From positions 1 through 25,855 of the forward strand of contig JACZVU010000016.1 in assembly GCA_022572485.1 (NCBI GenBank): DNA of 25,855 nt. Reading direction: 5' to 3'. Below the pieces are notes generated by a model, which saw only the letters and a program-made list of their open reading frames with translations, did no database searches and was not told the origin of the DNA. Both the position numbers and the translations under genes were made by a program. Positions 7,752 through 16,070 of this stretch are shown one piece after another. The DNA is from Myxococcales bacterium (GTDB lineage: Bacteria > Myxococcota_A > UBA9160 > SMWR01). Position 1 is the first letter of the stretch, and each line of letters opens with the position of its first letter.

Positions 7752-7795
7752 TGAGGTTGGGGCCCACGCTATCTGAGGTTGGGACCCACGCTATC
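7752..7795. repeat. Two tandem 22-bp copies just upstream of the oxidoreductase start
   Basis: Two adjacent copies (7752-7773 and 7774-7795) differ at one base; each begins TGAGGTTGGG and ends CCCACGCTATC. The second copy ends 11 bases before the ATG at 7807, so the repeat lies in the promoter or leader of that gene. It could be a duplicated regulator site or a replication-slippage product. Confidence 0.8.
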
Positions 7796-7806
7796 CTCCT
7801 TCAGGC

Positions 7807-9822
7807 ATGACCGACCGCATACGCACATCTTGCCCGCGAGACTGCTACGACGGCTGTGGAATTATCGTCGAGCGGGTGGCGGGGCGAGTGACTCGGGTCC
7901 TCGGCGACCCCGACCATCCCGTCAGCCGCGGCAAACTCTGCCCGAAATGCGCGCTCGCCTACAACGGGGTCTGGCGCGATCCCGAGGCGCGGCTCCAGCA
8001 CCCGCTGCGGCGCCGCTGTTCGAAATCCGATCGCCGCTTCGAGCCCATCTCTTGGGACGATGCGCTCGCGGAAATCGCCGAGCATCTCGAGCGGGCGATC
8101 GAAAGCCACGGCCCCGAGTCGATCTTCCACGCCCACTACACGGGCACCTGTTCGCTGCTCGCGGGCGAATTCCCGCTGCGTTTCTTCCAGCGCCTCGGCG
8201 CCACGGAAGTCGAGCCCGATACCATCTGCAACAACGCGGGACACGAGGCCCTGACCTATCTATTGGGAACCTCGGTCGACGGCTTCGATCCGAAGACAAT
8301 CGCAGACAGCCGCTGCGTGATGGTCTGGGGTGCCAACCCTTCCGTGTCGGCTCCGCACGCCCATTCGCATTGGTTGGGAGAGACTTCTGCGACGGTGATC
8401 GCCATCGATCCCATACGCCACGCCACCGCCGAGCAAGCGGACATCCACCTGCAGCCGTTCCCCGGAACCGACGCGGCCCTCGCGTTCGGCATGATGCACG
8501 TGATCCGCCGCGAAGGCCTCATCGACGAACCCTTCATCTCGGCGCACACGGTCGGATGGCAAGAGATCGAGCCGCTGATCGAAAACGCGACGCCGCGCTG
8601 GGCCGAAGAAGCGACCGACGTCCCGGTCGCCGCAATCGAAGAAGCAGCGCGCCTCTACGCGGCGGGCCCTTCGCTGCTCTGGCTCGGGCAGGGGCTCCAA
8701 CGCCAACCGCGGGGTGGCAATGTGATGCGCGCCTGCGCGGTTCTCCCCGCGATCACGGGGAATCTGGGAAAACCCGGAGCGGGGATCTGCTACCTCAACG
8801 GCGACGGTCCACGCAACATCGACTCCGACTACGTGCGCGCGAGTCACCTGAAACGCGCGCCGACCCCCACGATCAGCCACATGGACCTCGCCGACGCGCT
8901 CGCAGACCCCGAGCGCACCCGCGCGTTCTTCTGCTGGAACATGAACGTGGCGGCTTCCGCTCCCCGCCAGCGGGAGCTGCGAGAAGCGCTGTCTCGCGAA
9001 GACCTCTTCACGGTCGCAATCGATCTTTTCCAGACCGACACCGCGGACTACGCGGATATCGTGTTGCCGGCCGCAAGCTTCCTCGAATTCGACGACCTCG
9101 TGGTCCCCTACTTCCATCTCTACCTCTCCGCACAGGTGAAGGTCGAGGACCCACCCGGCGAAGCGCTGCCGAACCCGGAGATCTTTCGGCGGCTCTCGCG
9201 AGCGATGGGCTACGAGGAGCCCGACCTCTACGAAGGCGATCGGGAGATCCTAGACGTCGTCCTGTCCCGGACCGGGCTCGGCTTCGACTTCGACGAACTC
9301 GCGGATCGCGGCACCATCGACCCCTTTCCCGATCCGCTGATTTGCTTTGCGGACGGAAAATTCCCGACACCCTCCGGGCACGTCGAAATGGCCTCGGCGA
9401 TCGCCGAGGCCAACGGGCACCCGCGCGTACCACAACCCCACGCGGATGCTCGGCCGCGAGACGGCCGATTGCGGCTCCTCTCGCCTGCGAGTGAGTGGCT
9501 GATGAACAGCAGTTACGGAAACGACGCAGACGTACTCCGCAAGATCGGGCCCGCCTGCATCTACGTCCATCCAGAAGACGCCAAGGCCCTCGCGCTCAAA
9601 GAGGGTGAGCCCGCCATCGTCTCGAGCAAAGCGGGGCAGATCGAGCTGCGCGTCCGCTGCTCCGACATCGTCGCAAGAGGCGTGGCGTTGGCCCACAAGG
9701 GTCGCTGGCCCAAACTCGACGCAGCCGCAACCAATGTCAACGTCCTCAACTCGGGCGAGCGCACCGATATGGGTGAGAGCTCGAGCGTGCACGGCACCCT
9801 CGTGCGGATTGTCGCGATCTGA
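7807..9822 (+). CDS. Molybdopterin-dependent oxidoreductase (DMSO reductase superfamily), single subunit
   Basis: This 671-residue protein has the N-terminal [4Fe-4S] cysteines C9, C13, C17 and C45 (CPRDCYDGCG, later GKLCPKC), the bis-MGD catalytic domain (VMVWGANPSVSAPH), and the C-terminal cofactor-cap domain from about residue 555 (NVNVLNSGERTDMG near the end). Aligning TICNNAGHEAL with the selenocysteine region of E. coli FdhH puts C141 as the Mo/W ligand, but the following residue is Asn instead of the His used by formate dehydrogenases. There is no twin-arginine signal, so it is cytoplasmic. No iron-sulfur or membrane partner gene is adjacent, so the substrate and electron partner are unknown. 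The ATG at 7807 has only a weak ribosome site. It converges on gluQ with 21 bases between the stops. Confidence 0.88.
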   Translation: MTDRIRTSCPRDCYDGCGIIVERVAGRVTRVLGDPDHPVSRGKLCPKCALAYNGVWRDPEARLQHPLRRRCSKSDRRFEPISWDDALAEIAEHLERAIESHGPESIFHAHYTGTCSLLAGEFPLRFFQRLGATEVEPDTICNNAGHEALTYLLGTSVDGFDPKTIADSRCVMVWGANPSVSAPHAHSHWLGETSATVIAIDPIRHATAEQADIHLQPFPGTDAALAFGMMHVIRREGLIDEPFISAHTVGWQEIEPLIENATPRWAEEATDVPVAAIEEAARLYAAGPSLLWLGQGLQRQPRGGNVMRACAVLPAITGNLGKPGAGICYLNGDGPRNIDSDYVRASHLKRAPTPTISHMDLADALADPERTRAFFCWNMNVAASAPRQRELREALSREDLFTVAIDLFQTDTADYADIVLPAASFLEFDDLVVPYFHLYLSAQVKVEDPPGEALPNPEIFRRLSRAMGYEEPDLYEGDREILDVVLSRTGLGFDFDELADRGTIDPFPDPLICFADGKFPTPSGHVEMASAIAEANGHPRVPQPHADARPRDGRLRLLSPASEWLMNSSYGNDADVLRKIGPACIYVHPEDAKALALKEGEPAIVSSKAGQIELRVRCSDIVARGVALAHKGRWPKLDAAATNVNVLNSGERTDMGESSSVHGTLVRIVAI

Positions 9823-9843
9823 CCCCCCGTCTACAAGCACCCG

Positions 9844-10770
9844 TCAAGCCGGATTCACCAGACTTTCTCCCGTCCAGCGCATCAACAGATCCTCGTCGCG
9901 AACCCGCTGCCAACCGAAGCCTGCGAGCAACTCTGCGGGACATGTCGGCACCGCCGTCTCGATCAATCCAGCCGCCGCGGCCAGCAGACCGCAGAGCGCG
10001 CTCGGCGCGTAATGCTCGCGCAATTCCCGCCAGCCCACCGCGCCGTGGAATTTCGCGAGCTTGGCTCCGGCTTCCTCGAGCAACAGGAAGTGGTGTCTGT
10101 ACGTGGGGGTCGGTAGATCGAGCAACCGCTGTAGCGTGACGTGGATCGCCGTCGAGGGGGCGAGGTCTCGGCCGCGCACCACGCGCGTGATTTCCTGGCG
10201 GCCATCGTCGACAACCGAAGCGATATGATAGGCAATGGATCCATTTCGACCGAGGAGCACGGGGTCCCCCATCTCGGCTGCCGGATCCTGCGCAAGATCG
10301 ACTCCGCCTTCATCTGCGGGATTGAGACGTTCCGAAGTCAAACGCAAACGCAACGTCTCTCGAACAGCGCGCCAACCGCCCTTTGGGAACCGCCGATCCC
10401 GGCAGGTGCCCGTATAGCGCCAACCGCCATCTGCCGCACGCTCTGCAGATCGTTTGATTTTACTCCGGCTACACGAACACGGATACAGCGCCCCACGATC
10501 TGCGAGCCTGTCGAGAGCAGCTTCGTGCGCGCTTCGGTTCGCGCTTTGCAGCGAAACCTCGTCCCAATCGAGACCGAACCACTCGAGAGCCGAACGCATG
10601 TCGTCGGCGCTTTCCGGTGTACACCTCGTAGAATCAACATCTTCGAGGCGCAGCAACAACGCCGCTCCGCGACTGCGCGCATCGAGCCAGCAGAGCAGTG
10701 CAGCCAACAGCGTGCCTGGGTGGGCGGGCCCCGAAGTCGTGGGCGCAAAGCGGCAGCGTTCCTCGTTCAT
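9844..10770 (-). CDS. gluQ: Glutamyl-Q tRNA(Asp) synthetase
   Basis: The 308-residue protein resembles the catalytic half of glutamyl-tRNA synthetase without an anticodon-binding domain, as in GluQ-RS. The HIGH-like motif is [13 protein letters not shown] (HPGT), the KMSKS-like motif is KLAKF (237-241), and a zinc site is formed by C98, C100, Y119 and C123 (YPCSCS, YTGTC), an arrangement typical of this family. The family attaches glutamate to queuosine at the wobble position of tRNA(Asp). The start ATG 10770 has a weak purine-rich site upstream. It lies 76 bases after menE on the same strand and may be the tail of the men transcript, though the functions are unrelated. Confidence 0.9.
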   Translation of the reverse strand: MNEERCRFAPTTSGPAHPGTLLAALLCWLDARSRGAALLLRLEDVDSTRCTPESADDMRSALEWFGLDWDEVSLQSANRSAHEAALDRLADRGALYPCSCSRSKIKRSAERAADGGWRYTGTCRDRRFPKGGWRAVRETLRLRLTSERLNPADEGGVDLAQDPAAEMGDPVLLGRNGSIAYHIASVVDDGRQEITRVVRGRDLAPSTAIHVTLQRLLDLPTPTYRHHFLLLEEAGAKLAKFHGAVGWRELREHYAPSALCGLLAAAAGLIETAVPTCPAELLAGFGWQRVRDEDLLMRWTGESLVNPA

Positions 10771-10846
10771 CTGTTCTCAAGCCCGATCGCCAAAGCGCCC
10801 CAACCCTGGACGAAGAGGCCCAGCTTCGAACATGGGGCTCTTCCGC

Positions 10847-12343
10847 TCAAGCAAGCGCCCCTCGCATCAGCTTGCCCGTGGTGTTGCGTGGGAGCGCATC
10901 GACGATCGTGAAAGCCACGGGAATTTTGTAACCCGCGAGGCGATCCGCGCAAAAGCGGCGAAGTTCCGCTGGATCCAGCCGATGGCCAGGCGCAACAACC
11001 AGCCACGCGGCCGGACGGCGGCCGTAATTCGCATCCGCACGGCCCGCAACCGCCGCTTCGATCACAGCTGGGTGTTCGAGCAGAACCCTCTCGATCTCCG
11101 CTGGGTAAATGTTCTCGCCACCAGAGAGGATGAGATCGCAACGTCGCTCCAGAACCTCGAGCGCGCCCGTAGAATCGAGGACGCCGATGTCACCGGTGTG
11201 AAGCCAGCCACCCCGAAGCGCCCGTCCGGTTTCTTCGGGGCGATTCCAGTAGCCATCCATCACCGTCGAGCCGCGCACGAGAATCTCTCCGGGTTGTCCG
11301 CGAACGGGCTTCCCGTCGTCGTCGACCGTGTCTAGCTGAGTCCCCAAGATCGGGCGCAGACTCGGAGCGCCTTTGGGCTCCGCGCGTGTCGGCACCTGCG
11401 TGGCAACCTGAGACGAGGCTTCCGTGAGGCCATACGTGGCCACAATCGGAAACCCCTGGGCTCTCGCGCGCTCGATGAGCCCGCGCGGTGCGGGCCCCCC
11501 GCCGAGTAACGCGCAGCGCAATGAGCGGGGCGCTCGACATCCACCCCTCGCGGCGAGCACGCGTTCCAACATGGTGGGAACCCACGACACGAGCGTGACT
11601 CCATCCTCGTCGAGTGCGCGATTGACCGCATCCGGTTCGAAGCGCTCGTGCAAGATTGCCGCGCTCCCGTAGAGCGCAGAACGGAGCAGGATCGAGAACC
11701 CCCCCACATGAAACAGCGGCATGCAGACGAGCCAGCGATCCTCCGGCATGACGCCGAGGTGCATCGCCGATCCGATCGCGTTCCAGAACAAATTGCGGTG
11801 CGAGAGCAGCGCGCCCTTTGGCAAACCCGTTGTTCCCGATGTGTAGACGAGCGCTAGCGTGAGAGTGGGATCAATCTGCGGCCGTTCGAGCACCGCTCCG
11901 ATTCGAGTCGCGGCCACTGCAGCGAGGGCTGGCGCCCCCTCTGGATCGACTTCGACCCGATCGAGTGTTCGGCTCGCGTCGATCAGGGCCGCGCTCTTGG
12001 CAGCCAGATCGGCAAGTAACCCAGACCCGTGAATCAAGACCCGCACCCCGCTCTCTTCGAGCTGAAAGGCGAGTTCACGCGGCGTCAACCGCGCGTTCAG
12101 CGGCAGGAGGACCGCGCCTCGCTGCGCGATCGCGTGGAGAATCTCGACGAACGCGAGTTCATTTGCGAGCAAAACCGCGACGACATCACCGCGGCCCACT
12201 CCGAGCGCCCAGAGCCCTCGCTCGGTCTCGCTCACGCGGCTCGCAAGCTCGCGGTAGTCGATCCTCCGGCCCGCGGCGAAGAGCGCGGGACGGTCGCCCG
12301 AGATTCGCGCGCGCTCCGGAAGGTGGGCCAGATTCGGAATCAC
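10847..12343 (-). CDS. menE: o-Succinylbenzoate-CoA ligase
   Basis: This 498-residue adenylate-forming enzyme has the P-loop-like motif LVYTSGTTGLPKGAL, the ATP-binding ATYGLTEASS, the hinge region WLHTGDIG, and the C-terminal catalytic Lys in RNTTGKLMRG. It activates o-succinylbenzoate with ATP and CoA in menaquinone synthesis; the specificity is taken from the men context. The frame is open to 12598, but that extension overlaps menC and is not conserved. The start is GTG 12343, which overlaps the menC stop as GTGA. It is the last men gene of the operon. Confidence 0.92.
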   Translation of the reverse strand: MIPNLAHLPERARISGDRPALFAAGRRIDYRELASRVSETERGLWALGVGRGDVVAVLLANELAFVEILHAIAQRGAVLLPLNARLTPRELAFQLEESGVRVLIHGSGLLADLAAKSAALIDASRTLDRVEVDPEGAPALAAVAATRIGAVLERPQIDPTLTLALVYTSGTTGLPKGALLSHRNLFWNAIGSAMHLGVMPEDRWLVCMPLFHVGGFSILLRSALYGSAAILHERFEPDAVNRALDEDGVTLVSWVPTMLERVLAARGGCRAPRSLRCALLGGGPAPRGLIERARAQGFPIVATYGLTEASSQVATQVPTRAEPKGAPSLRPILGTQLDTVDDDGKPVRGQPGEILVRGSTVMDGYWNRPEETGRALRGGWLHTGDIGVLDSTGALEVLERRCDLILSGGENIYPAEIERVLLEHPAVIEAAVAGRADANYGRRPAAWLVVAPGHRLDPAELRRFCADRLAGYKIPVAFTIVDALPRNTTGKLMRGALA

Positions 12344-13464
12344 GCGCTGATCTCCTCGGGGCTTCCGAGCGCACAGCGAGCCAGGCAATCGCGCAGCGGA
12401 ACGACTCCGATGCCGGGCCCATCGGGCACGGAGAGCGCTCCATGGATCGGCAACGGCGCCTTCGCGAGATCCTGATCGAGCAGCGCGCCGGTCGCGAGGC
12501 CCGCTGCGAGATGCGGCCCGGGGAGCGCGGCTGCAAGCTGGAGCGCCGCCGCAAGGCCCACCGCGGAGTCGAGCGCGGAGGTCACCACCACACCCCAACC
12601 GGCCGCGCGAGCGCGAGCGGCGATTCGTTGCGAGGCGCGCAAACCTCCCAATGCGGCCGGCTTCAAAACCAAGACCCTCGCTGCATCGCGCGCGAAGATC
12701 TCATCGATCGCGTGGCCGCCAGCGAGCGCCTCGTCTGCTGCGATCGGAATCGCCGACCCTGCCGACAGGCGCGCGAGTCCAGCCAAGTCCCGAGCCTCGA
12801 CGGGCTGCTCGAGCAGTTCGATCCGATAAGGGGCAAGGCACGCGATCGCCTCCTCGGCTTCTCGTTCCTTCCAGCCGCCATTCGCATCGAGGCGAATCTC
12901 CGTCTCGCTTCCGACGGCATCCCGCACCGCGGCTACGCGAGCCTCGTCGAGTTCGAGCGCATGGGCGCCAACCTTGATCTTGACCGTTCGATAGCCTTCC
13001 CCAACTGCGGCCGACGCTTCTCGAGCGGCCATTTCAGGCTGTTCACCGAACACGAGTGCGCTCACCTCGATTCGCGCGCGCGGTTGCTCGGGCAGCGCAA
13101 GCCATGCCGCAACGCCGATACCCTGGGCTCGAGCGGCCAGATCAAAGAGTGCCACGTCCACAGCTGCACGGGCTGCAGGTGCCTCTGGCGCAAGCGCCTC
13201 GACCAGGTCGAGCAATGCGTCGAGATCTTCAAGCTCGCGCCCGAGCAGTGCCCGCGCCAACCCCGACAGCGTTTCGGAGGTTCGATCGGGAGATTCCGCG
13301 CCGAATCCCGCCAGGGGCAAGGCCTCGCCATGGCCGAGCAAACCGGACTCGCTCGTGAGCGCAAGCAGCGTTCCTTCGCGGGTTCCGATCCGCCCCCTCG
13401 CAGTCGCAATGGGCGTGCGCAAGTAAAATCGAACGCGGGTCAATTCCGCGCGAGCGATCTTCAT
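12340..13464 (-). CDS. menC: o-Succinylbenzoate synthase
   Basis: This 374-residue enolase-superfamily enzyme has the KxK motif K162/K164 (TVKIKVG), metal ligands D193 (RLDANGGW), E219 (LLEQPV) and D244 (AADEA), and the second catalytic Lys K268 (LKPAALGG). It dehydrates SHCHC to o-succinylbenzoate. Some members also racemise N-acylamino acids, but the operon makes MenC activity the natural call. The ATG at 13464 overlaps the menA stop as ATGA, and the gene ends in a GTGA overlap with menE. Confidence 0.93.
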   Translation of the reverse strand: MKIARAELTRVRFYLRTPIATARGRIGTREGTLLALTSESGLLGHGEALPLAGFGAESPDRTSETLSGLARALLGRELEDLDALLDLVEALAPEAPAARAAVDVALFDLAARAQGIGVAAWLALPEQPRARIEVSALVFGEQPEMAAREASAAVGEGYRTVKIKVGAHALELDEARVAAVRDAVGSETEIRLDANGGWKEREAEEAIACLAPYRIELLEQPVEARDLAGLARLSAGSAIPIAADEALAGGHAIDEIFARDAARVLVLKPAALGGLRASQRIAARARAAGWGVVVTSALDSAVGLAAALQLAAALPGPHLAAGLATGALLDQDLAKAPLPIHGALSVPDGPGIGVVPLRDCLARCALGSPEEISA

Positions 13465-14369
13465 GCGAGCAGCCCCGCAGCCAGGAGCGCCGCGAAAGCA
13501 ACTTCGAGGGCCGCGGTTCGGGCGAGCGCGGCGTTCAGCACCGGACCCTCGCTGGTCGTCGACACCGTATGGATCAACAACACCGCAAACGGGAGGGTTG
13601 CGAGAGGAAAGAGCATCGCCTCCCGCGAGGCTCCAGAGAGCCAGAGTACAGGCAGCATCGCGTACGCGAAGACGAGCAGTCCCGCATACTCGAAGCGAGC
13701 CGCTCGCCGGCCGAAGCGCACGGCAAGCGTGCGCTTGCCGACGCTGTGATCGGTGTCGACGTCGCGCAGGTTGTTGATGACGAGGACCGCGGTTGCAAAA
13801 GCACCGATCGGAAGAGATCCCGCGAATACCATCGGCGACAACACCAGAGCTTGGACGTAGTAGGTTCCGCAGACAGCAACAATGCCGAAAAATGCAAAAA
13901 CCGCGACGTCTCCGAGGCCGTGATAACCAAACGCGAAGGGTCCTCCCGTATAAGTCAGACCGGCAGCGATCGAAAGTACGCCGATCATTGCGATCGGCCA
14001 GCCGCCCACTCCAACCAGATAGACACCGACGAGCGCAGCGCTCCCGAACACCACAGCGACTCCAATCTTCAGTTGCCGAGGCGCCAGCAAGCCGAGCTGC
14101 GCTGCGCGCGGCGGTCCGATTCGAGTGTCCGTATCGGCTCCGCGTTCGAAATCGAAGACATCGTTCGCGAAGTTTGCACCGATCTGGATCAAGAGCGCAC
14201 CCAGCAACGCAGCGGAAGCAGGCCCAGCACGGCCCTGCCCATCCACAACCGCCAGCGCGGTCCCGACGGCTACGGGTGCCGCCGCCACGGGAAGTGTTCT
14301 CAGCCGCGCGGCGAGCAGCCAGGATCTCCAGCCCCGGAACGCGCCGGGCGATGCCTCTACGGAAGCCAC
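13461..14369 (-). CDS. menA: 1,4-Dihydroxy-2-naphthoate polyprenyltransferase
   Basis: This 302-residue integral membrane enzyme of the UbiA superfamily has two Asp-rich motifs: [13 protein letters not shown] (residues 69-81) and [15 protein letters not shown], which bind the Mg-diphosphate of the prenyl donor. Several hydrophobic segments follow. It attaches the isoprenoid tail to DHNA in the inner membrane, giving demethylmenaquinone. The upstream part of the open frame overlaps menB and looks non-coding; GTG 14369 ([14 protein letters not shown]) is the best start and overlaps menB by 13 bases. No strong ribosome site is present, consistent with coupling to menB. Confidence 0.92.
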   Translation of the reverse strand: MASVEASPGAFRGWRSWLLAARLRTLPVAAAPVAVGTALAVVDGQGRAGPASAALLGALLIQIGANFANDVFDFERGADTDTRIGPPRAAQLGLLAPRQLKIGVAVVFGSAALVGVYLVGVGGWPIAMIGVLSIAAGLTYTGGPFAFGYHGLGDVAVFAFFGIVAVCGTYYVQALVLSPMVFAGSLPIGAFATAVLVINNLRDVDTDHSVGKRTLAVRFGRRAARFEYAGLLVFAYAMLPVLWLSGASREAMLFPLATLPFAVLLIHTVSTTSEGPVLNAALARTAALEVAFAALLAAGLLA

Positions 14370-15181
14370 GGAAATCGGGAGAAATCGGGCGGTCGCTTTT
14401 CGAGGTACGCGTCGCGACCCTCTTGCCCCTCCTCGCTCATGTAGAAGAGCATCGTCGCGTTGCCAGCGAGTTCCTGAAGGCCCACCTGCCCATCGCAGTC
14501 CGCGTTCAGCGACGCCTTCAAACAGCGGATCGCGATCGGGCTGCTCTGTAGAATCTCGCGCGCCCAGGCGACACCGGTCTCTTCGAGCGCATCGAGCGGA
14601 ACCACTTCGTTCACCAGCCCCATGTCGAGCGCCTGCTGCGCGTCGTACTGCCGGCACAGGAACCAAATTTCGCGCGCCTTTTTCTGCCCGACAATCCGAG
14701 CCAGATACGAAGCGCCAAAGCCACCATCGAAACTTCCGACCCGTGGCCCTGTCTGTCCGAAACGGGCATTTTCAGCCGCGATGGTGAGATCGCAGACCAG
14801 ATGCAGGACGTGACCTCCGCCGATCGCGTAGCCCGCCACGAGCGCGATCACTGGCTTGGGAAGCGATCGGATCAGCCGCTGAAGATCCAATACATTGAGA
14901 CGGGGTACCCCATCTTCTCCGACGTACCCAGCGGTTCCGCGCACTTTTTGATCTCCACCCGAGCAGAAGGCGTCTGGACCTTCACCGGTCAAGAGAACCG
15001 CGCCGACTTTCAAATCTTCGCGCACGCACATGAATGCATCGATCAATTCCATCACCGTCTTGGGCCGAAAGGCGTTGCGCACTTCTGGACGCGCGATGGT
15101 GATCTTCGCGATTCTTTCATCGCACTTTTCGAATCGTATGTCGCTGTAGTTCTTGACCGTCTTCCAGCTGATTGCGCTCAT
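14357..15181 (-). CDS. menB: 1,4-Dihydroxy-2-naphthoyl-CoA synthase
   Basis: This 274-residue crotonase-family enzyme carries the CoA/oxyanion segment [11 protein letters not shown], a second oxyanion element [16 protein letters not shown], and the MenB signature [13 protein letters not shown] with D152. It closes the ring of o-succinylbenzoyl-CoA to give DHNA-CoA. The C-terminal residues [13 protein letters not shown] are typical of MenB and separate it from ordinary enoyl-CoA hydratases. The ATG at 15181 lies seven bases after the menH stop. Cytoplasmic. Confidence 0.97.
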   Translation of the reverse strand: MSAISWKTVKNYSDIRFEKCDERIAKITIARPEVRNAFRPKTVMELIDAFMCVREDLKVGAVLLTGEGPDAFCSGGDQKVRGTAGYVGEDGVPRLNVLDLQRLIRSLPKPVIALVAGYAIGGGHVLHLVCDLTIAAENARFGQTGPRVGSFDGGFGASYLARIVGQKKAREIWFLCRQYDAQQALDMGLVNEVVPLDALEETGVAWAREILQSSPIAIRCLKASLNADCDGQVGLQELAGNATMLFYMSEEGQEGRDAYLEKRPPDFSRFPWLP

Positions 15182-15188
15182 GTCGTCC

Positions 15189-16070
15189 TCATATGGTTTG
15201 GGGTGCTGCTTCTGCGGCGGAAGGCGGTGTCGTCTTCTGGGTTTTCACGTCTGCGAAGAAGCGACGCGCCAATGCTAGAAACGCCGCGGGATTGTCGGTA
15301 TGAGCCGAGTGCCCGGCCTCTGGCACGATTTCGACCCGTGCGTTCGGCAGCTCCTGCGACATTTCGGCAGCGAGGGCCTGGAATTTCAGATCCTCCTCGC
15401 CAACCGCCAGGCAGATCGGAACAGCAACACGCGCCAAAGCGCCGTGAATCGGCGGCTGCGCGCCGAGCCCCATTCCGCGCAAGCTCGCCGCGAGCCCGTG
15501 AGCGGAGTTTCCCAATCGCAGCTTCCGAGCTTTGGCGACACCACGCGCGCCCAGTCGCCGCGCGTCCACCAGGAATGGTTGCGAAATCCAGAAGTCGACG
15601 AACGCCTCGATGCCCTCGCGTTCGATGCGTTCGGCGAGCGCCTCGTCATCACGCGCCCGGCTTGCCCGCTGTTGGGGGTCGCGAATGCCCGCACTCGCTC
15701 CCAACAAGAGCGCGGACACCACCCGCGCGGGATGGGCAACACAGAACGCGAGCGCCACGCGCCCGCCCATCGAATACCCGATCAGATGCGTCTCGTGCAG
15801 ATCCAATTCATCGAAAAGCGATGCGAGCTGGGCGACACATGCCGTCATCGAATAGGCCGCAGCGCTTCGAGGAGCCGCACTGCGTCCATGACCAACGAAG
15901 TCGACGGAGAGCGTTCGATGGGTATCGCTCAGTCCTTCTGCGATGCACGCCATCGCACGCGCCGACCCGGTAAAGCCGTGAAGCACGACAACGGGCGTTC
16001 CACTCCCCATTTCCTCTACGTGGAGCCGAACACCTCCCGCATCGATCATGTGCGACTGCATCACACTCAC
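15189..16070 (-). CDS. menH: SHCHC synthase, alpha/beta hydrolase
   Basis: This 293-residue alpha/beta hydrolase has the oxyanion-hole sequence HGFTGS (31-36), the nucleophile elbow GYSMGGR with S100 and R103, an acid in VGEEDLKF and the histidine in EAGHSAH. These are the MenH hallmarks. It eliminates pyruvate from SEPHCHC. The GTG at 16070 overlaps the menD stop as GTGA; in-frame ATGs at codons 4 and 8 are alternative starts. The last 20 residues are Ala/Thr/Pro-rich and unconserved. General hydrolase activity cannot be excluded, but the operon position supports MenH. Confidence 0.9.
   Translation of the reverse strand: MSVMQSHMIDAGGVRLHVEEMGSGTPVVVLHGFTGSARAMACIAEGLSDTHRTLSVDFVGHGRSAAPRSAAAYSMTACVAQLASLFDELDLHETHLIGYSMGGRVALAFCVAHPARVVSALLLGASAGIRDPQQRASRARDDEALAERIEREGIEAFVDFWISQPFLVDARRLGARGVAKARKLRLGNSAHGLAASLRGMGLGAQPPIHGALARVAVPICLAVGEEDLKFQALAAEMSQELPNARVEIVPEAGHSAHTDNPAAFLALARRFFADVKTQKTTPPSAAEAAPQTI

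Noticed and set aside
7779..9494. 571-codon frame overlapping the molybdopterin oxidoreductase in another frame
   Set aside because: It is extremely Arg-rich, shares the strand with the real gene and shows no family motif.
12344..12598. N-terminal extension of MenE upstream of GTG 12343
   Set aside because: The extension overlaps menC out of frame, is Arg/Ala-rich and unlike any MenE. GTG at the GTGA overlap gives the family length.
11965..13749. 594-codon plus-strand frame opposite menE, menC and menA
   Set aside because: The composition is Arg/Ser/Pro-rich and unconserved, and it is antisense to three well-recognised genes.
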